From positions 1 through 48,241 of the forward strand of contig SKJX01000046.1 of the NCBI GenBank assembly GCA_007121785.1: a DNA stretch of 48,241 nucleotides, given 5' to 3'. Within the stretch, counting starts at the first letter, position 1; every line of letters begins with the position of its first letter. This document shows, piece by piece, positions 33,934-42,836 of the stretch. Under the pieces are notes generated by a model that made no database searches, was not told the origin of the DNA, and worked only from the letters and a program-made list of their open reading frames with translations. This DNA comes from Nitriliruptoraceae bacterium (GTDB lineage Bacteria > Actinomycetota > Nitriliruptoria > Nitriliruptorales > Nitriliruptoraceae). A program made the position numbers and the translations under genes.

Positions 33934-34854
33934 TTAGCGGCTGGTGAACCGCTCCCAGGCACGCCCCTCATGGCCGTAGTCGGCCACCTCGGGGTGGAGG
34001 ATCTCCGCGAGGATCTCCACGGACTCCACCAGCCGTGGCCCGGGCCGGTTGAAGTAGTGATGCCCGTCGGTGATGGCGACCTGGCCCTCGCGCACGGCCC
34101 GGAGCGACCCCCAGCCGGGCAGCTCGGTGAGCGCGGCGGCCTCCTCGCGGGTGCGGTCGAGGTCGAACCCGCAGGGCAGCACCACGATCGCATCCGGGTC
34201 CAGCGAGCGGATCGTCTCCCCGTCGGTCCAGGGGGAGTGCGCGCCGGCTTCGCCCAGCAGTTCCTGTCCGCCGGCGGCGTCCAGCAGCTCCGGCATCCAG
34301 TTGCCGCCGGCCATCAGCGGATCGATCCATTCGATCGTGACCACGCGCCGGCGTGTCCGCGAGCTGGTCCGCTCCCGCACGTGCGCGATCCGGTCGGCCA
34401 TGTCCGAGACCAGCCGGTCGCCCCGCTCGGGGACGCCGAGCGCCGTGGCGATGCGCCGCACGTCGGCCTCCACGTCCGCGAGCCGGTTCGGTTCGCACGG
34501 CACCACCTCGACGTCGCCGTCGAGGTGGTCGCGCACCGCGGCCTGCACGTCGGCGAAGCTCACCGCGCACACCTCGCACAGCGACTGGGTGAGGACGAGG
34601 TCGGGGGCGAGCTCCCGCAGGACGTGCGCGTGGACCTCGTACACCGACAGCGCCTGCTCGAGGATCGAGCGCAGCTGGTCGTCGATCGCGCGGCTGTCGC
34701 CGGTCACCGGGACGCGGGGCGCGGTCACGATGGGTAGATCCTCGACGCCCACCGGGTGGTCGCACTCGTGGCTGCGGCCGACCAGCTGGTCCCCGCACCC
34801 GAGCGCGTGGACGATCTCCGTGGTGGACGGCAGCAAACTGATCACGCGTGGCAC
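33934..34854 (-). CDS. BtuF-like cobalamin-binding protein without signal peptide
   Basis: A 306-residue protein of the periplasmic binding protein type (TroA/BtuF fold). It begins directly with PRVISLLPSTTEIVHALGCGDQLVG, the first strand and helix of the fold, so it is not exported. Further motifs are SHECDHP, VYEVHAHVLRELAPDLVLTQ followed by CEVCAV, EWIDPLMAGGNWMPEL and a C-terminal GHHYFNRPGPRLVES. This is the group annotated as cobalamin-binding or ABC substrate-binding proteins that lacks a leader. The role is not known to me: cytosolic binding of a corrinoid or another ligand, or scaffolding, is possible. No btuC, btuD or cobalamin riboswitch is seen beside it. Confidence 0.8.
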   Translation of the reverse strand: MPRVISLLPSTTEIVHALGCGDQLVGRSHECDHPVGVEDLPIVTAPRVPVTGDSRAIDDQLRSILEQALSVYEVHAHVLRELAPDLVLTQSLCEVCAVSFADVQAAVRDHLDGDVEVVPCEPNRLADVEADVRRIATALGVPERGDRLVSDMADRIAHVRERTSSRTRRRVVTIEWIDPLMAGGNWMPELLDAAGGQELLGEAGAHSPWTDGETIRSLDPDAIVVLPCGFDLDRTREEAAALTELPGWGSLRAVREGQVAITDGHHYFNRPGPRLVESVEILAEILHPEVADYGHEGRAWERFTSR

Positions 34855-35080
34855 GGGGGCTCCGGGGACGGCGACCGACAGGGCAGGTGCTCGACCCTAA
34901 CGGGTGTGCAACCCGGGGGCCCTGCGAGCGCCGGAGCGACCGCCGGCCGGAGCGGTGATGCTCGGTCGGCCTTGGCATGGTCCACTCGCCCGCACGGTCC
35001 GACCGATCCGACCGCGTCGGTCATCCCGAACGACCCCGAACACCCGCGCTATCCCGACGTGCCCTCGGAGGTCAGTCACC

Positions 35081-37579
35081 GTGCGCCGCCTCTTCGATGG
35101 CCTGGCTGGGCTCGTCACCCACCGTCCCGTCGTCACCGTGCTGGTCATGCTCGGGCTCACCGCCGTGTTCGGTGGGTTCGCCGGCCAGGCCGTCACCGAG
35201 GACGGCGTCGCCGTGGAGAGCGACGTCGCCGATGCCCTCGACCGGATCGACGCCGAGTTCGGTGAGGCGCGGTCGGTGCTGCAGGTCGTCGTCACCGCCG
35301 AGGACGGCGAGGACGTCCGACGCGCCGACGCGGTGGACTACAGCGAGCGGCTCGAAGCGGCGATCGAGGACAGCGACGTCGCCGACACCTTGGTCGAGGA
35401 CGACCAGCAACCGGCGATCGCCTCCTACGTCGGTGGAGCACAACTGGGTGCCGGGATGGCCGGCCTCGACGTCGCCGACCTGGACGACGAGCAGGTGCGT
35501 GAGCTCCAGGCCGACGCGCTGGAGATGCTCCCCCCGCAGGTCGCCGGACTGTTCGACGGCCTCGTTGCCGACGGTGACCCGCCGACCGCCGGGCTGATCC
35601 TGGTCTTCCAGGACGCCTCCGGGTTGGCGACCGAGGAGGCGCAGCTCGACCAGCAGCGCGAGCTGATCGCCGTCGTCGACACGGTCGACACCCCCGACGG
35701 GTTGCAGGCGGAACCGTTCAGCTTCGGACTGCTCCTGAGCGACGGTGATATCGGCCCGGAGATCGGTCGGTTGTTCGGCACCGCCCTGGCGATCATCCTG
35801 GTCGTGCTGGGGTTCGTCTACTGGATCAAACCCGACGCCGGGCAGCGCACCCGCATCGGTCGTCGCACCGCGGCGGACGTCGGGCTGACGCTCCTGGTGA
35901 TCGTGCTCGCCGTGGTGTGGATGCAGGGCATCGGGGTGCTGCTCGGTCCCGACTACGCCGGGCTGATCAGCTACTTCTCGCCCCAGACCCAGATCGTCCC
36001 GATCCTCATCGTCGGGCTCGGCGTCGACTTCGCGATCCACCTGCTGGCTCGCTACCGCACCGAGGTCGGTCGTGGTGCCTCGCCGACGGCCGGGTTCACG
36101 ACGGCGATGCGGACGGTCGGCCTGACCCTCCTGCTCGTCACGGCCGCGACCGCGATCGGGTTCCTGACCAACCTGGCCAGTCCGGTGGACTTCCTCGCCA
36201 CCCTGGGTGTCCTCGCCGCCGTCGGGATCGCATCCGCGTTCGCGCTCACCCTGACGTTCCTCCCGGCGATCCGGGTCAGCCTCGACCGACGGGCCCAGCG
36301 CGCCGGTGCGCTGCCGCAAGCGGCGCTCGACACCCAGAAGGACGCGACGCTGCCGCGGATCATCGGCCGCACCGCCTGGTTGGCCGAACGGGCGCCGATC
36401 CCGACCCTGCTGGTCGCCGTGGCGCTGGCCGGTGCGGGCGGCTACGGCTTCACCCAGTTGGACAGCGAGTTCAACCTCACCGACTTCGTGCCGCAGGACG
36501 AGCCGCTGCTGGACACCTTCGACACCCTCGAGGAGGAGTTCGACGGTGGGTTCGACGAGACCACCGAGGTGCTGCTCGCCGGCGAGCTCGCGACCCCCGA
36601 TGCGCACGATGCGACGGTCGAGGCGATCGAGCGAGCGGGCGAACTCGACGGGGTGGAATCGCTCGGTGGCACCCCGGACGGGACCACCCTGGTGGGCGTG
36701 CTCGGCCAGGCGTTCGGTGACGACGAGCTCGCACCCGAGCTCGCCGAGCTCGGGGTCCAGGACGACCTGACCGTGGCGGACGACGCGGACGTCGATGGGC
36801 TCTACACGTTCCTGCTCGACGAGGTCGCCGGTGCCGACGAGGTCCTCGCCGACACCGATGATGGCTGGGTCGGACGGGTGAGCCTGCGGACCACCGCCGG
36901 CCAGTCCGGCGCGTTGCCGCTCGAGCAGGGTCTGCAGGAGGCGTTCACGCCGGTGAGCGACGCGGGCGTCGAGGCGACCCCGGCCTCGCAGGAGATCGTC
37001 CAGGCCAACATCGGCGTGGACATCGAGGACTCGCAGATCCTGTCCCTGCTGATCGCGCTCGGCGCGGCGATGGCACTGCTGGTCGTGCACTTCACGATCG
37101 CGGCGCGGCGGCCGATGGTCGGCGTGCTGACCGTCCTGCCCGTCGGGCTCGTGCTCGCGCTGACCTTCGGGATGATGTTCCTCACGCGGATCCCCCTGAA
37201 CCCGGTGACCGCCACCCTCGCGGCGCTGTCGATCGGCATCGGGGTCCCGTTCACGATCCACGTGACCTCGCGGTTCCTGGAGGAGCGCAGCCGACCGTAC
37301 GACGGGCAGACCGCGTTGCGCCGCACGGTCTCGCAGACCGGCGGCGCGCTCGCGGGGTCCGCCCTGACCACCGCGATCGGGTTCGGAATCCTCACCACCT
37401 CGACGTTGGTGCCGTTCGAACAGCTCGGCTACGTCATCGTGTACGCGATCGCGTTCTCGCTGATCGCCGCGGTGTTGGTGCTCCCGAGCCTGCTCACCCT
37501 GTGGGACCGCAACGATCGTCGGCGCCACGGGCGGCCGGAGTCAGCGACGACCGACATCGCCGAGACCGTCCCGGCCTGA
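35081..37579 (+). CDS. MMPL/RND superfamily transporter
   Basis: An 832-residue membrane protein with the duplicated RND architecture. A first helix (VTHRPVVTVLVMLGLTAVFGG) is followed by a large extracytoplasmic domain (residues about 40-225), then five helices including IVGLGVDFAIHLLARYRTE. A second helix and domain (from about 450, DSEFNLTDFVPQDEP) are followed by five helices with LSIGIGVPFTIHVTSRFLEE. The two GxGxDF/GIGVPF motifs are conserved RND features; the second has Pro in place of Asp, so proton coupling in that half may differ. Such proteins move lipids, sterols or hydrophobic compounds. GTG 35081 has GGAGG 9 bases upstream and starts just before the first helix. Confidence 0.9.
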   Translation: MRRLFDGLAGLVTHRPVVTVLVMLGLTAVFGGFAGQAVTEDGVAVESDVADALDRIDAEFGEARSVLQVVVTAEDGEDVRRADAVDYSERLEAAIEDSDVADTLVEDDQQPAIASYVGGAQLGAGMAGLDVADLDDEQVRELQADALEMLPPQVAGLFDGLVADGDPPTAGLILVFQDASGLATEEAQLDQQRELIAVVDTVDTPDGLQAEPFSFGLLLSDGDIGPEIGRLFGTALAIILVVLGFVYWIKPDAGQRTRIGRRTAADVGLTLLVIVLAVVWMQGIGVLLGPDYAGLISYFSPQTQIVPILIVGLGVDFAIHLLARYRTEVGRGASPTAGFTTAMRTVGLTLLLVTAATAIGFLTNLASPVDFLATLGVLAAVGIASAFALTLTFLPAIRVSLDRRAQRAGALPQAALDTQKDATLPRIIGRTAWLAERAPIPTLLVAVALAGAGGYGFTQLDSEFNLTDFVPQDEPLLDTFDTLEEEFDGGFDETTEVLLAGELATPDAHDATVEAIERAGELDGVESLGGTPDGTTLVGVLGQAFGDDELAPELAELGVQDDLTVADDADVDGLYTFLLDEVAGADEVLADTDDGWVGRVSLRTTAGQSGALPLEQGLQEAFTPVSDAGVEATPASQEIVQANIGVDIEDSQILSLLIALGAAMALLVVHFTIAARRPMVGVLTVLPVGLVLALTFGMMFLTRIPLNPVTATLAALSIGIGVPFTIHVTSRFLEERSRPYDGQTALRRTVSQTGGALAGSALTTAIGFGILTTSTLVPFEQLGYVIVYAIAFSLIAAVLVLPSLLTLWDRNDRRRHGRPESATTDIAETVPA

Positions 37580-37713
37580 CCGGTGACGGCCGGTCAGCCG
37601 TTGGCGCCGTCCCCGTCCTCCGGGTAGCCGCGAGCCTACGGTGCGCGGTGGCGGACGAGCCTCCTTCCGGGGCATCGTGCCGCCGCGGTCCGCTCACTGC
37701 CGCCGAGGTCCTC

Positions 37714-38616
37714 GTGCTCGAACTCCGCGATCTCCACAAACGCTACGGCTCGACGATCGCCCTCGACGGCGTCGACCTCACGGCCGCCCCCGGACGCCTG
37801 CTCGGTTTCCTCGGTCCGAACGGCGCGGGCAAGACCACCACGATGCGGTCGGTCTTCGGGCTGGTCAGCCTCGACGCTGGCATGACCCTCTGGGACGGCG
37901 CGCCGATCGATGACGACGTCCGGCGCCGTTTCGGGTACATGCCCGAGCAACGGGGGATCTACCCGAAGATGCGGGTGGGTGAACAGATCGCCTACTTCGC
38001 CGAGCTCCACGGCTGCAGCCGGACCGAGGCCCAGGGCGCGGCCGAGCGGTGGTTGCGCGAGTTCGGTCTCGCCGACCGGGCCGGCGACCGGGTCGATGCC
38101 CTCAGCCACGGCAACCAGCAGCGCGTGCAGCTCGCCGTCGCCTTGGCCCACGACCCGGACCTGCTGGTGCTCGACGAACCGTTCTCCGGCCTGGACCCGG
38201 TCGGCGTGGAGCGCATGAAGTCGATCGTCCGCACGGCCGCCGAGCGGGGCACCGCCGTGGTGTTCTCCAGCCACCAGCTCGACCTGGTCGAGGACGTCTG
38301 CGACGACGTCATCGTGGTGCGCGACGGCCAGGTGGTGCTGTCGGGCACGTTCGACGAGGTCCGCGACGTCGACCCCAGGCGTCGGCTCGTCGTCGGGTTC
38401 ACCGACCCCTCGGCCTGCTGGGAACCGTCGGTCGGCGAGCTCCCGTCCGGTGCGCAGATGGTCTCGGCCCTGCCCGGCCGCACCGAGCTGTTGGTGCCCC
38501 CGGACATCGACCTCGATGCCGTCCTGCTCGCCGCTCGTCGTGCCGGGGAGCTGGCGCGGTTCACGTTCGAACCCCAGACGCTGAGCCAGATCTTCCTTGA
38601 GGCGGTGCGCCGATGA
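37714..38616 (+). CDS. ABC transporter ATP-binding protein (NatA-like)
   Basis: A 300-residue ATPase for the following permease. Walker A is GPNGAGKTTTM, the Q-loop region is FGYMPEQRGIYPKM, the signature is LSHGNQQRVQ, Walker B is LLVLDEPFSGLDP and the switch His is in VFSSHQLDLVE. A C-terminal extension of about 80 residues ending in TLSQIFLEAVRR is usual for the YhaQ/NatA group. GTG 37714 is preferred because GAGGT lies about 6 bases upstream and LELRDLHKRYG is the normal start; the frame is open to 37501 but upstream sequence is not conserved. Its stop overlaps the permease ATG by 4 bases (38613-38616). Confidence 0.93.
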   Translation: MLELRDLHKRYGSTIALDGVDLTAAPGRLLGFLGPNGAGKTTTMRSVFGLVSLDAGMTLWDGAPIDDDVRRRFGYMPEQRGIYPKMRVGEQIAYFAELHGCSRTEAQGAAERWLREFGLADRAGDRVDALSHGNQQRVQLAVALAHDPDLLVLDEPFSGLDPVGVERMKSIVRTAAERGTAVVFSSHQLDLVEDVCDDVIVVRDGQVVLSGTFDEVRDVDPRRRLVVGFTDPSACWEPSVGELPSGAQMVSALPGRTELLVPPDIDLDAVLLAARRAGELARFTFEPQTLSQIFLEAVRR

Positions 38617-39779
38617 CCCCGACCCACGCCGTCCGGTTGATCGCTCGTCGCGAGATCCGTGAGGGTCTGCGCAACCGGGCGTTGATGACCAGCTTCGGGG
38701 TCACGACGCTGCTGATCCTGCTGGTGGTGTTCCTCCCCACCTTCTTCGGGGACGACAGCACCACGGTCGGGGTCGTCGAGGGGGTCGAGGTCGACCGTGG
38801 CGCCCTCACCGCCGCCGCGGACGGGTTCGGCATCGACCTGGACCTGGAGGACGTCGCCGACGTGGCCGCAGCGGAGCAGGCCATCGAGGACGGGGACCTC
38901 GACGCCGTGTTGAGCGGGCCCGCGGAGCTGCTCGTCGAGGACCAGCCGTCGCCGGAGCTGCGGGCGCTGATCGCCGAGGTGGTCGGGCGCGACGCGGTGC
39001 TCGCCGACCTCGAGGCGCTCGGTCTGGATCCGCAGGAGGCCGCGGTTGCGCTGGACGCCGGCGACGGCGTGACGGTCCGTTCGCTGGATCCGACGGACGG
39101 CTTCGCCGAGTTCATGGTGGCGCTGGCGGGGACCGTCCTGATGCTGATGGGCGTGACGTTCTTCGCGTCGCAGGTGCTCACGGGGGTCGTCGAGGAGAAG
39201 TCGAGCCGGGTCGTGGAGGTCGTCCTCGGTGCCGTGCGACCGACGCAGCTGCTGACCGGCAAGCTGCTCGGGATCGGTGCGCTCGCGATCCTGCAGGTCG
39301 GTGGGCTCCTGGCGATCGCGCTCGTCGCGATGAACGTCAGCGGGGCCATCGAGCTACCCGCCACGGCCGGACCGACGATCGGGGCGGTCGCCGTGTGGTT
39401 CGTGCTCGGGTTCGCGTTCTACGCGGTGGTCTACGCCGCCGCGGGATCGCTGGTCAGCCGCGTCGAGGACGCGCAGAGCACGGCGGGGCCGATCGGGTTC
39501 CTGCTGTTCGCCGCCTACGCCCTGTCGTTCGTGGTGGTGGTCCCCAACCCGGAGTCGTTGGCCAGCAGGATCGTGTCGTTGATCCCGGGGGTGGCTCCAC
39601 TGACCATGCCGGCGCGGGTCGCGTTCGGTGCGGTCACCCCGGCGGAGCAGGCCGCAGCGATCACCATCTCCGTGGTGGCGACCGTGCTGGCGGTGCGGTT
39701 CGCGGCCCGCATCTACCAGCGCTCGCTGCTGCGTACCGGTCAGGTCACGTGGCGCGAGGCGGTGCGCCAGCCGGGGTGA
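38613..39779 (+). CDS. ABC-2 type permease (NatB/YhaP-like)
   Basis: A 388-residue membrane protein with the layout of the NatB/YhaP exporter group. Cytoplasmic RREIREGLRNRALMTSFG precedes helix 1. A soluble extracytoplasmic domain of about 120 residues (VGVVEGVEVDRGALTAA to SLDPTDG) follows, then five helices with the coupling loop VLTGVVEEKSSRVVEVVLGAVRPTQLLTGKLLG between the first two. NatAB exports sodium in Bacillus; relatives move other substrates. Sodium export would suit the osmotic genes nearby, but nothing in the sequence proves the substrate. Translationally coupled to the ATPase. Confidence 0.92.
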   Translation: MTPTHAVRLIARREIREGLRNRALMTSFGVTTLLILLVVFLPTFFGDDSTTVGVVEGVEVDRGALTAAADGFGIDLDLEDVADVAAAEQAIEDGDLDAVLSGPAELLVEDQPSPELRALIAEVVGRDAVLADLEALGLDPQEAAVALDAGDGVTVRSLDPTDGFAEFMVALAGTVLMLMGVTFFASQVLTGVVEEKSSRVVEVVLGAVRPTQLLTGKLLGIGALAILQVGGLLAIALVAMNVSGAIELPATAGPTIGAVAVWFVLGFAFYAVVYAAAGSLVSRVEDAQSTAGPIGFLLFAAYALSFVVVVPNPESLASRIVSLIPGVAPLTMPARVAFGAVTPAEQAAAITISVVATVLAVRFAARIYQRSLLRTGQVTWREAVRQPG

Positions 39780-39795
39780 TCCGGGTGCGTGCCGG

Positions 39796-40206
39796 CTACT
39801 CCGCGGGCTCGCGGTGGTCCTCGAGCAGGACATCGACCACGTCCCGGACGGACACGACGCCGGTGACGACCCCGTCGCGTGCCACCGCGATGTGGCGGAC
39901 CTGCGCGTCGGACATCACCGCGGCGGCCTCGAGGATCGTGGCCTCCTCCTCGACCTGCACGAGCTCCGTGGAGGCGTAGTCCCGGACGCGGATGTCGTCG
40001 AGGTCGGCGTCCTCGGTGATGGCCACCGTCAGATCACGCTCGGACAGCACGCCGTGGACGCCCCGGGCGTCGACGACCACGAGCAGCCCGACGCGGTCCG
40101 CGGCGAGCGCCGTCGCGGCGGCCCGCAGCGTGTCGGTCGGCCGGATCGTCGCGACCGGTGAGCCGATGAGGCTGCCGATCGGGTCCTGCAAGGTGATGCC
40201 GAGCAT
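39796..40206 (-). CDS. CBS-domain pair protein
   Basis: A 136-residue protein made of two CBS domains in tandem: PVATIRPTDTLRAAATALAADRVGLLVVVD with ARGVHGVLSERDLTVAI, then TELVQVEEEATILEAAAVMSDAQVRHIAV with DGVVTGVVSVRDVVDVLL. The pair folds into a Bateman module that binds adenosine nucleotides (AMP, ATP or NAD derivatives). It starts MLGITLQDPIGS. ATG 40206 has GAGGAGG about 6 bases upstream. It is convergent with the ABC permease (16-base gap) and follows the PH-domain gene on the same strand after 91 bases. Stand-alone CBS proteins often respond to energy state or stress. Confidence 0.9.
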   Translation of the reverse strand: MLGITLQDPIGSLIGSPVATIRPTDTLRAAATALAADRVGLLVVVDARGVHGVLSERDLTVAITEDADLDDIRVRDYASTELVQVEEEATILEAAAVMSDAQVRHIAVARDGVVTGVVSVRDVVDVLLEDHREPAE

Positions 40207-40297
40207 CGTGTCCTCCTCTTTGTGCGGCACGGGCAGCGTGCGTCGCGGCGACAGCGGGGGGGAGGGCCGGAGGTCCCGGTCCCAGGGACCGAACGGT

Positions 40298-40855
40298 CTA
40301 CCGCCAGGGTCGACCATCGCGGTCCCCGCCGTCGGGTGCCTCGTCCACCACCTCGACGTCGAGGTGGTCCGCCCCACCCAGCAACGCGGTGCGGCGCGCC
40401 TGCTGGGTGTCGGTGAGCTCGCCGAGGAACCCGGACGGGTCCGGTACGTCAGCCACGCGGACCGGCGTGGCTCCCTCCCCGAGGACAACCAGGACGTCGC
40501 CGACACCGGTGAGCCGGTCGCGCAGCCGTTGCTCGTACCAGGCGTCGGTGATGGTTTCCAGCGGCAGGTCGCGGTGTTGGCCACCCGCCCGCAGGCGCAG
40601 CCGATGGGTGGTCAGCGTGACCCGGCGGCGCGCCCACCGTGTCATGCTACGGCCGGCCAGCAGCGCCCAGACGGCCGCAGCGCAGAGGGTGACCAGCGGC
40701 CAGGCCAGCGGCGTCGCTGCCAGGACCGCACCGCAGACGGCGGCCAGCAGCATGGCCCACGCGATGGCCGGCAGCAGCGCTGTCCAGTGGGGTCGGAACC
40801 GGTCCACGGTCCGCTCGTCCGGGGCGAGGCGCCGCGAGGGACGGGCGTGCGCCAC
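40298..40855 (-). CDS. PH-like domain membrane protein
   Basis: A 185-residue protein with two closely spaced helices (TALLPAIAWAMLLAAVCGAV and LAWPLVTLCAAAVWALL) near the N-terminus and then a bacterial PH-like domain: RRVTLTTHRLRLRAGGQHRDLPLETITDAWYEQ, GVGDVLVVLGEG and VPDPSGFLGELTDTQQ. This layout is common in bacterial PH-domain (bPH/DUF304-like) proteins. GTG 40855 is chosen because GGAGG lies about 6 bases upstream and because residues after it (RLAPDERTVDRFRPHW) are typical of the family start. An open frame to 40945 is unlikely to be coding. Function unknown, likely membrane stress or envelope-related. Confidence 0.8.
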   Translation of the reverse strand: MAHARPSRRLAPDERTVDRFRPHWTALLPAIAWAMLLAAVCGAVLAATPLAWPLVTLCAAAVWALLAGRSMTRWARRRVTLTTHRLRLRAGGQHRDLPLETITDAWYEQRLRDRLTGVGDVLVVLGEGATPVRVADVPDPSGFLGELTDTQQARRTALLGGADHLDVEVVDEAPDGGDRDGRPWR

Positions 40856-40973
40856 GCGGGACCTCCGGACGGATGAGGGGAGCCTGGCGCGCGTATGGTA
40901 GGCCTCGGCGGGACGAAAGCCCTGCCAGATGGGGCCGACCCGCACTGACAGCCACCGCTCTCCGATGCGACGG

Positions 40974-40990
40974 TGGGGCCGCTGGCCCCA
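40974..40990. other. GC-rich hairpin upstream of the universal stress gene
   Basis: TGGGGCC and GGCCCCA form a 7-bp stem with a 3-base loop (GCT), 46 bases before the start codon of the universal stress gene. It may act in the 5' leader or as a terminator for transcription from the left. No riboswitch family was recognised. Confidence 0.35.
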
Positions 40991-41035
40991 TCAGGCGAAC
41001 AACCGCACCGGGGGCCTGAACCGAAAGGTCGTGCC

Positions 41036-41464
41036 ATGAACCGCATCGTCGTTGGCGTCGACTCGTCCGAAGGATCCGAGCGAGCGTTGCGTTGGGCGCT
41101 CGACGAAGCCGAGCTGCGAGGGGCCGAGCTCGAACTGGTCCACAGCTTCCCGCCGCCGGAGATGGTCGCGTTGCCGGCCGTGGTGACGCTTCCCTCCGAT
41201 GACGAGCTCCGGAAGGGGGCCGAGGAGATCATCGACGAGGCGCTGGCCAGCGCCGGTGGCCCGCGTGACGTGCCGATCGTGCGCACCGTTCGCTCCGGGG
41301 GTGCTGCCAGCGTCCTCTGCGAGGTCGCCGAGGGCGCGGACCTGATCGTCGTCGGCGCGCGGGGCCTGGGCGGCTTCCGAGGGCTGCTGCTCGGATCGGT
41401 CACCCACCAGGTGGTGGCGCACGCTCCGTGCCCGGTGGTCGTCACCGTCCCCGAGCATCGCTGA
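41036..41464 (+). CDS. Universal stress protein (UspA family)
   Basis: A 142-residue single-domain Usp. It has IVVGVDSSEGSERALRWALDEAELRGAEL at the N-terminus and the ATP-binding pattern GARGLGGFRGLLLGSVTHQV (G-2x-G-9x-G-S) near the C-terminus, followed by HAPCPVVV. ATP-binding Usps act in dormancy, oxidative stress and hypoxia responses in actinobacteria. ATG 41036 has a GAAAGGT site about 7 bases upstream. A strong hairpin (41479-41507) follows. It is divergent from the PH-domain gene with 180 bases between them. Confidence 0.93.
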   Translation: MNRIVVGVDSSEGSERALRWALDEAELRGAELELVHSFPPPEMVALPAVVTLPSDDELRKGAEEIIDEALASAGGPRDVPIVRTVRSGGAASVLCEVAEGADLIVVGARGLGGFRGLLLGSVTHQVVAHAPCPVVVTVPEHR

Positions 41465-41478
41465 ACCAGGGGTCGACC

Positions 41479-41507
41479 GGTGGTCCGTGGCGCGACCACG
41501 GACCACC
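41479..41507 (+). terminator. Strong hairpin after the universal stress gene
   Basis: GGTGGTCCGTGG (41479-41490) and CCACGGACCACC (41496-41507) pair perfectly over 12 bp with a 5-base loop, beginning 15 bases after the stop codon. No T tract follows. The perfect stem and position favour a rho-independent-like terminator. Confidence 0.7.
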
Positions 41508-41653
41508 GCAAGCTCGCCCAGCAGACGCGACCGTGTCACGTGGGCGGGTAGGCCGCCGGTGCGGGTAGGGTTCGCGGGCGCTGTTCTCCCGCTGCTCTCC
41601 GTCGTGCCCGTCAGGAGGTTCGCCGTGTTCGCCCCCACCTTCGTGGCGGCGTC

Positions 41654-42349
41654 GTGAGCGTCCGGTCCGTGCACCTCCCGTTGGAGGACCCGGCCGTCGA
41701 CAGCGTCACCGCGGCGATCCACGACGTCCCCCGTTCGCGCGCGCTGCCGGTGTTGCTGGCACCCGGGGCGGGCGGGGACCTGGACGGCCCGGGTCTCACC
41801 GCTCTGGCAGAGACCCTCGCCGGGCTGGGACATCCGGTCGTCCGCGTCAACCTGCCCCACCACGAGCTCGGTCGGCGCTCCGCACCGCGCGCTGAGCGTT
41901 CCGTGGCGCCGCTACGGCAGCTCCTGCATGCCGCGAAGGAGGAGCTCGGCCGGTCCGGGAACTGGATCCTCGGCGGCAAGTCCTACGGCGGACGCGTCGC
42001 CTCGTTGGCGGTCGCCGGGGGGGTCGACGCCGCCGGGTTGCTGTTCTACGGCTACCCGCTGCATCCGCCCGGCCGACCCGAGAAGCTGCGGGTCGACCAC
42101 TGGCCGGACATCGGCGTCCCGTGTCTGTTCCTGCACGGCACCCGGGACCCGTTCGGCGAGGTCGAACTGCTCGAGAGACAGGTGCGCAAGCTCCCACGGC
42201 GGGTGACGCTGCACGTGGTCGAAGGGGGTGACCACTCGCTGCGGGTGACGGGCCGGGCCAGCCCTGACGGCACCCCCCGGAGCGAGGCTGACAGCGTCGC
42301 CGCCTTGGCCGAGCCGATCCGGGCGTGGATCGGGACGCTCGAGCCGTGA
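41654..42349 (+). CDS. Alpha/beta hydrolase of the KANL3/Tex30 type
   Basis: A 231-residue hydrolase. It has LLAPGAGGDLDGPGL at the oxyanion loop, VVRVNLPHHELGRRSAP, the nucleophile elbow GGKSYGGR (Ser about 109), FLHGTRDPFG with the likely acid residue, and VVEGGDHSLRV with His. Lys in the elbow position and this overall pattern mark the KANL3/Tex30 subfamily of the dienelactone hydrolase group. The substrate is unknown. The GTG at 41654 is the first in-frame start near the family's usual beginning; the ribosome binding site is weak. No signal peptide. It is followed after 64 bases by mscL on the same strand. Confidence 0.82.
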   Translation: MSVRSVHLPLEDPAVDSVTAAIHDVPRSRALPVLLAPGAGGDLDGPGLTALAETLAGLGHPVVRVNLPHHELGRRSAPRAERSVAPLRQLLHAAKEELGRSGNWILGGKSYGGRVASLAVAGGVDAAGLLFYGYPLHPPGRPEKLRVDHWPDIGVPCLFLHGTRDPFGEVELLERQVRKLPRRVTLHVVEGGDHSLRVTGRASPDGTPRSEADSVAALAEPIRAWIGTLEP

Positions 42350-42413
42350 TCACCCCGCCGGCGGCGGACGGACCCGACCGCTCGGACCGACCGGCCACCT
42401 CAAAGGGACCGTC

Positions 42414-42830
42414 GTGATCCAGGAGTTCCGGGAGTTCATCAACCGCGGCAACATGGTCGAGTTGGCCGTCGCCTTCGTCCTCGGGGTGGCGTTCCAGAGC
42501 GTGGTCAGCGCGATCACCGAACGGGTGCTGTCACCGTTGATCGGACTGGTGTTCGGCGAGCCGAACTTCGATGGGCTGCTGACGTTCGGCTCGGTCGATC
42601 CCGAGACGGGCATCCCGGCTGGCAGCGTGGGAGCGGTGCTGACCGCCCTGATCAACTTCCTGCTGGTGGCACTCGCGCTGTTCGCGATCGTCAAGGCCTA
42701 CAACCGCATGCAGCGCAAGGCGGAGGCCGAGGCCGCTGAGGAAGAGCCGTCCGCCGACCCGGAGGACGTCGTCCTGCTGCGCGAGATCCGCGACGCCCTG
42801 ACCGCCGATCAGGGCACCGGTCACCCCTGA
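42414..42830 (+). CDS. mscL: Large-conductance mechanosensitive channel MscL
   Basis: Opens a wide pore when the membrane is stretched, releasing solutes in hypo-osmotic shock. The 138-residue protein has the amphipathic N-terminal helix EFREFINRGNMVELAVAFVLG with the first transmembrane helix, a periplasmic loop (FGSVDPETGIPAGSVGAVL), a second helix (LINFLLVALALFAIVKAYN) and a charged cytoplasmic helix (EDVVLLREIRDALT). GTG 42414 follows AAAGGGA about 8 bases upstream. It is convergent with the GGDEF gene, with 6 bases between stops. With betB and the NatAB-like exporter it supports adaptation to changing osmolarity. Confidence 0.95.
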   Translation: MIQEFREFINRGNMVELAVAFVLGVAFQSVVSAITERVLSPLIGLVFGEPNFDGLLTFGSVDPETGIPAGSVGAVLTALINFLLVALALFAIVKAYNRMQRKAEAEAAEEEPSADPEDVVLLREIRDALTADQGTGHP

Positions 42831-42836
42831 CGCGGC

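Noticed and set aside
34855-35080. Cobalamin riboswitch between the BtuF-like and RND genes
   Set aside because: No B12-box-like segment or conserved helix arrangement was seen, and neither gene is a usual target in this orientation.
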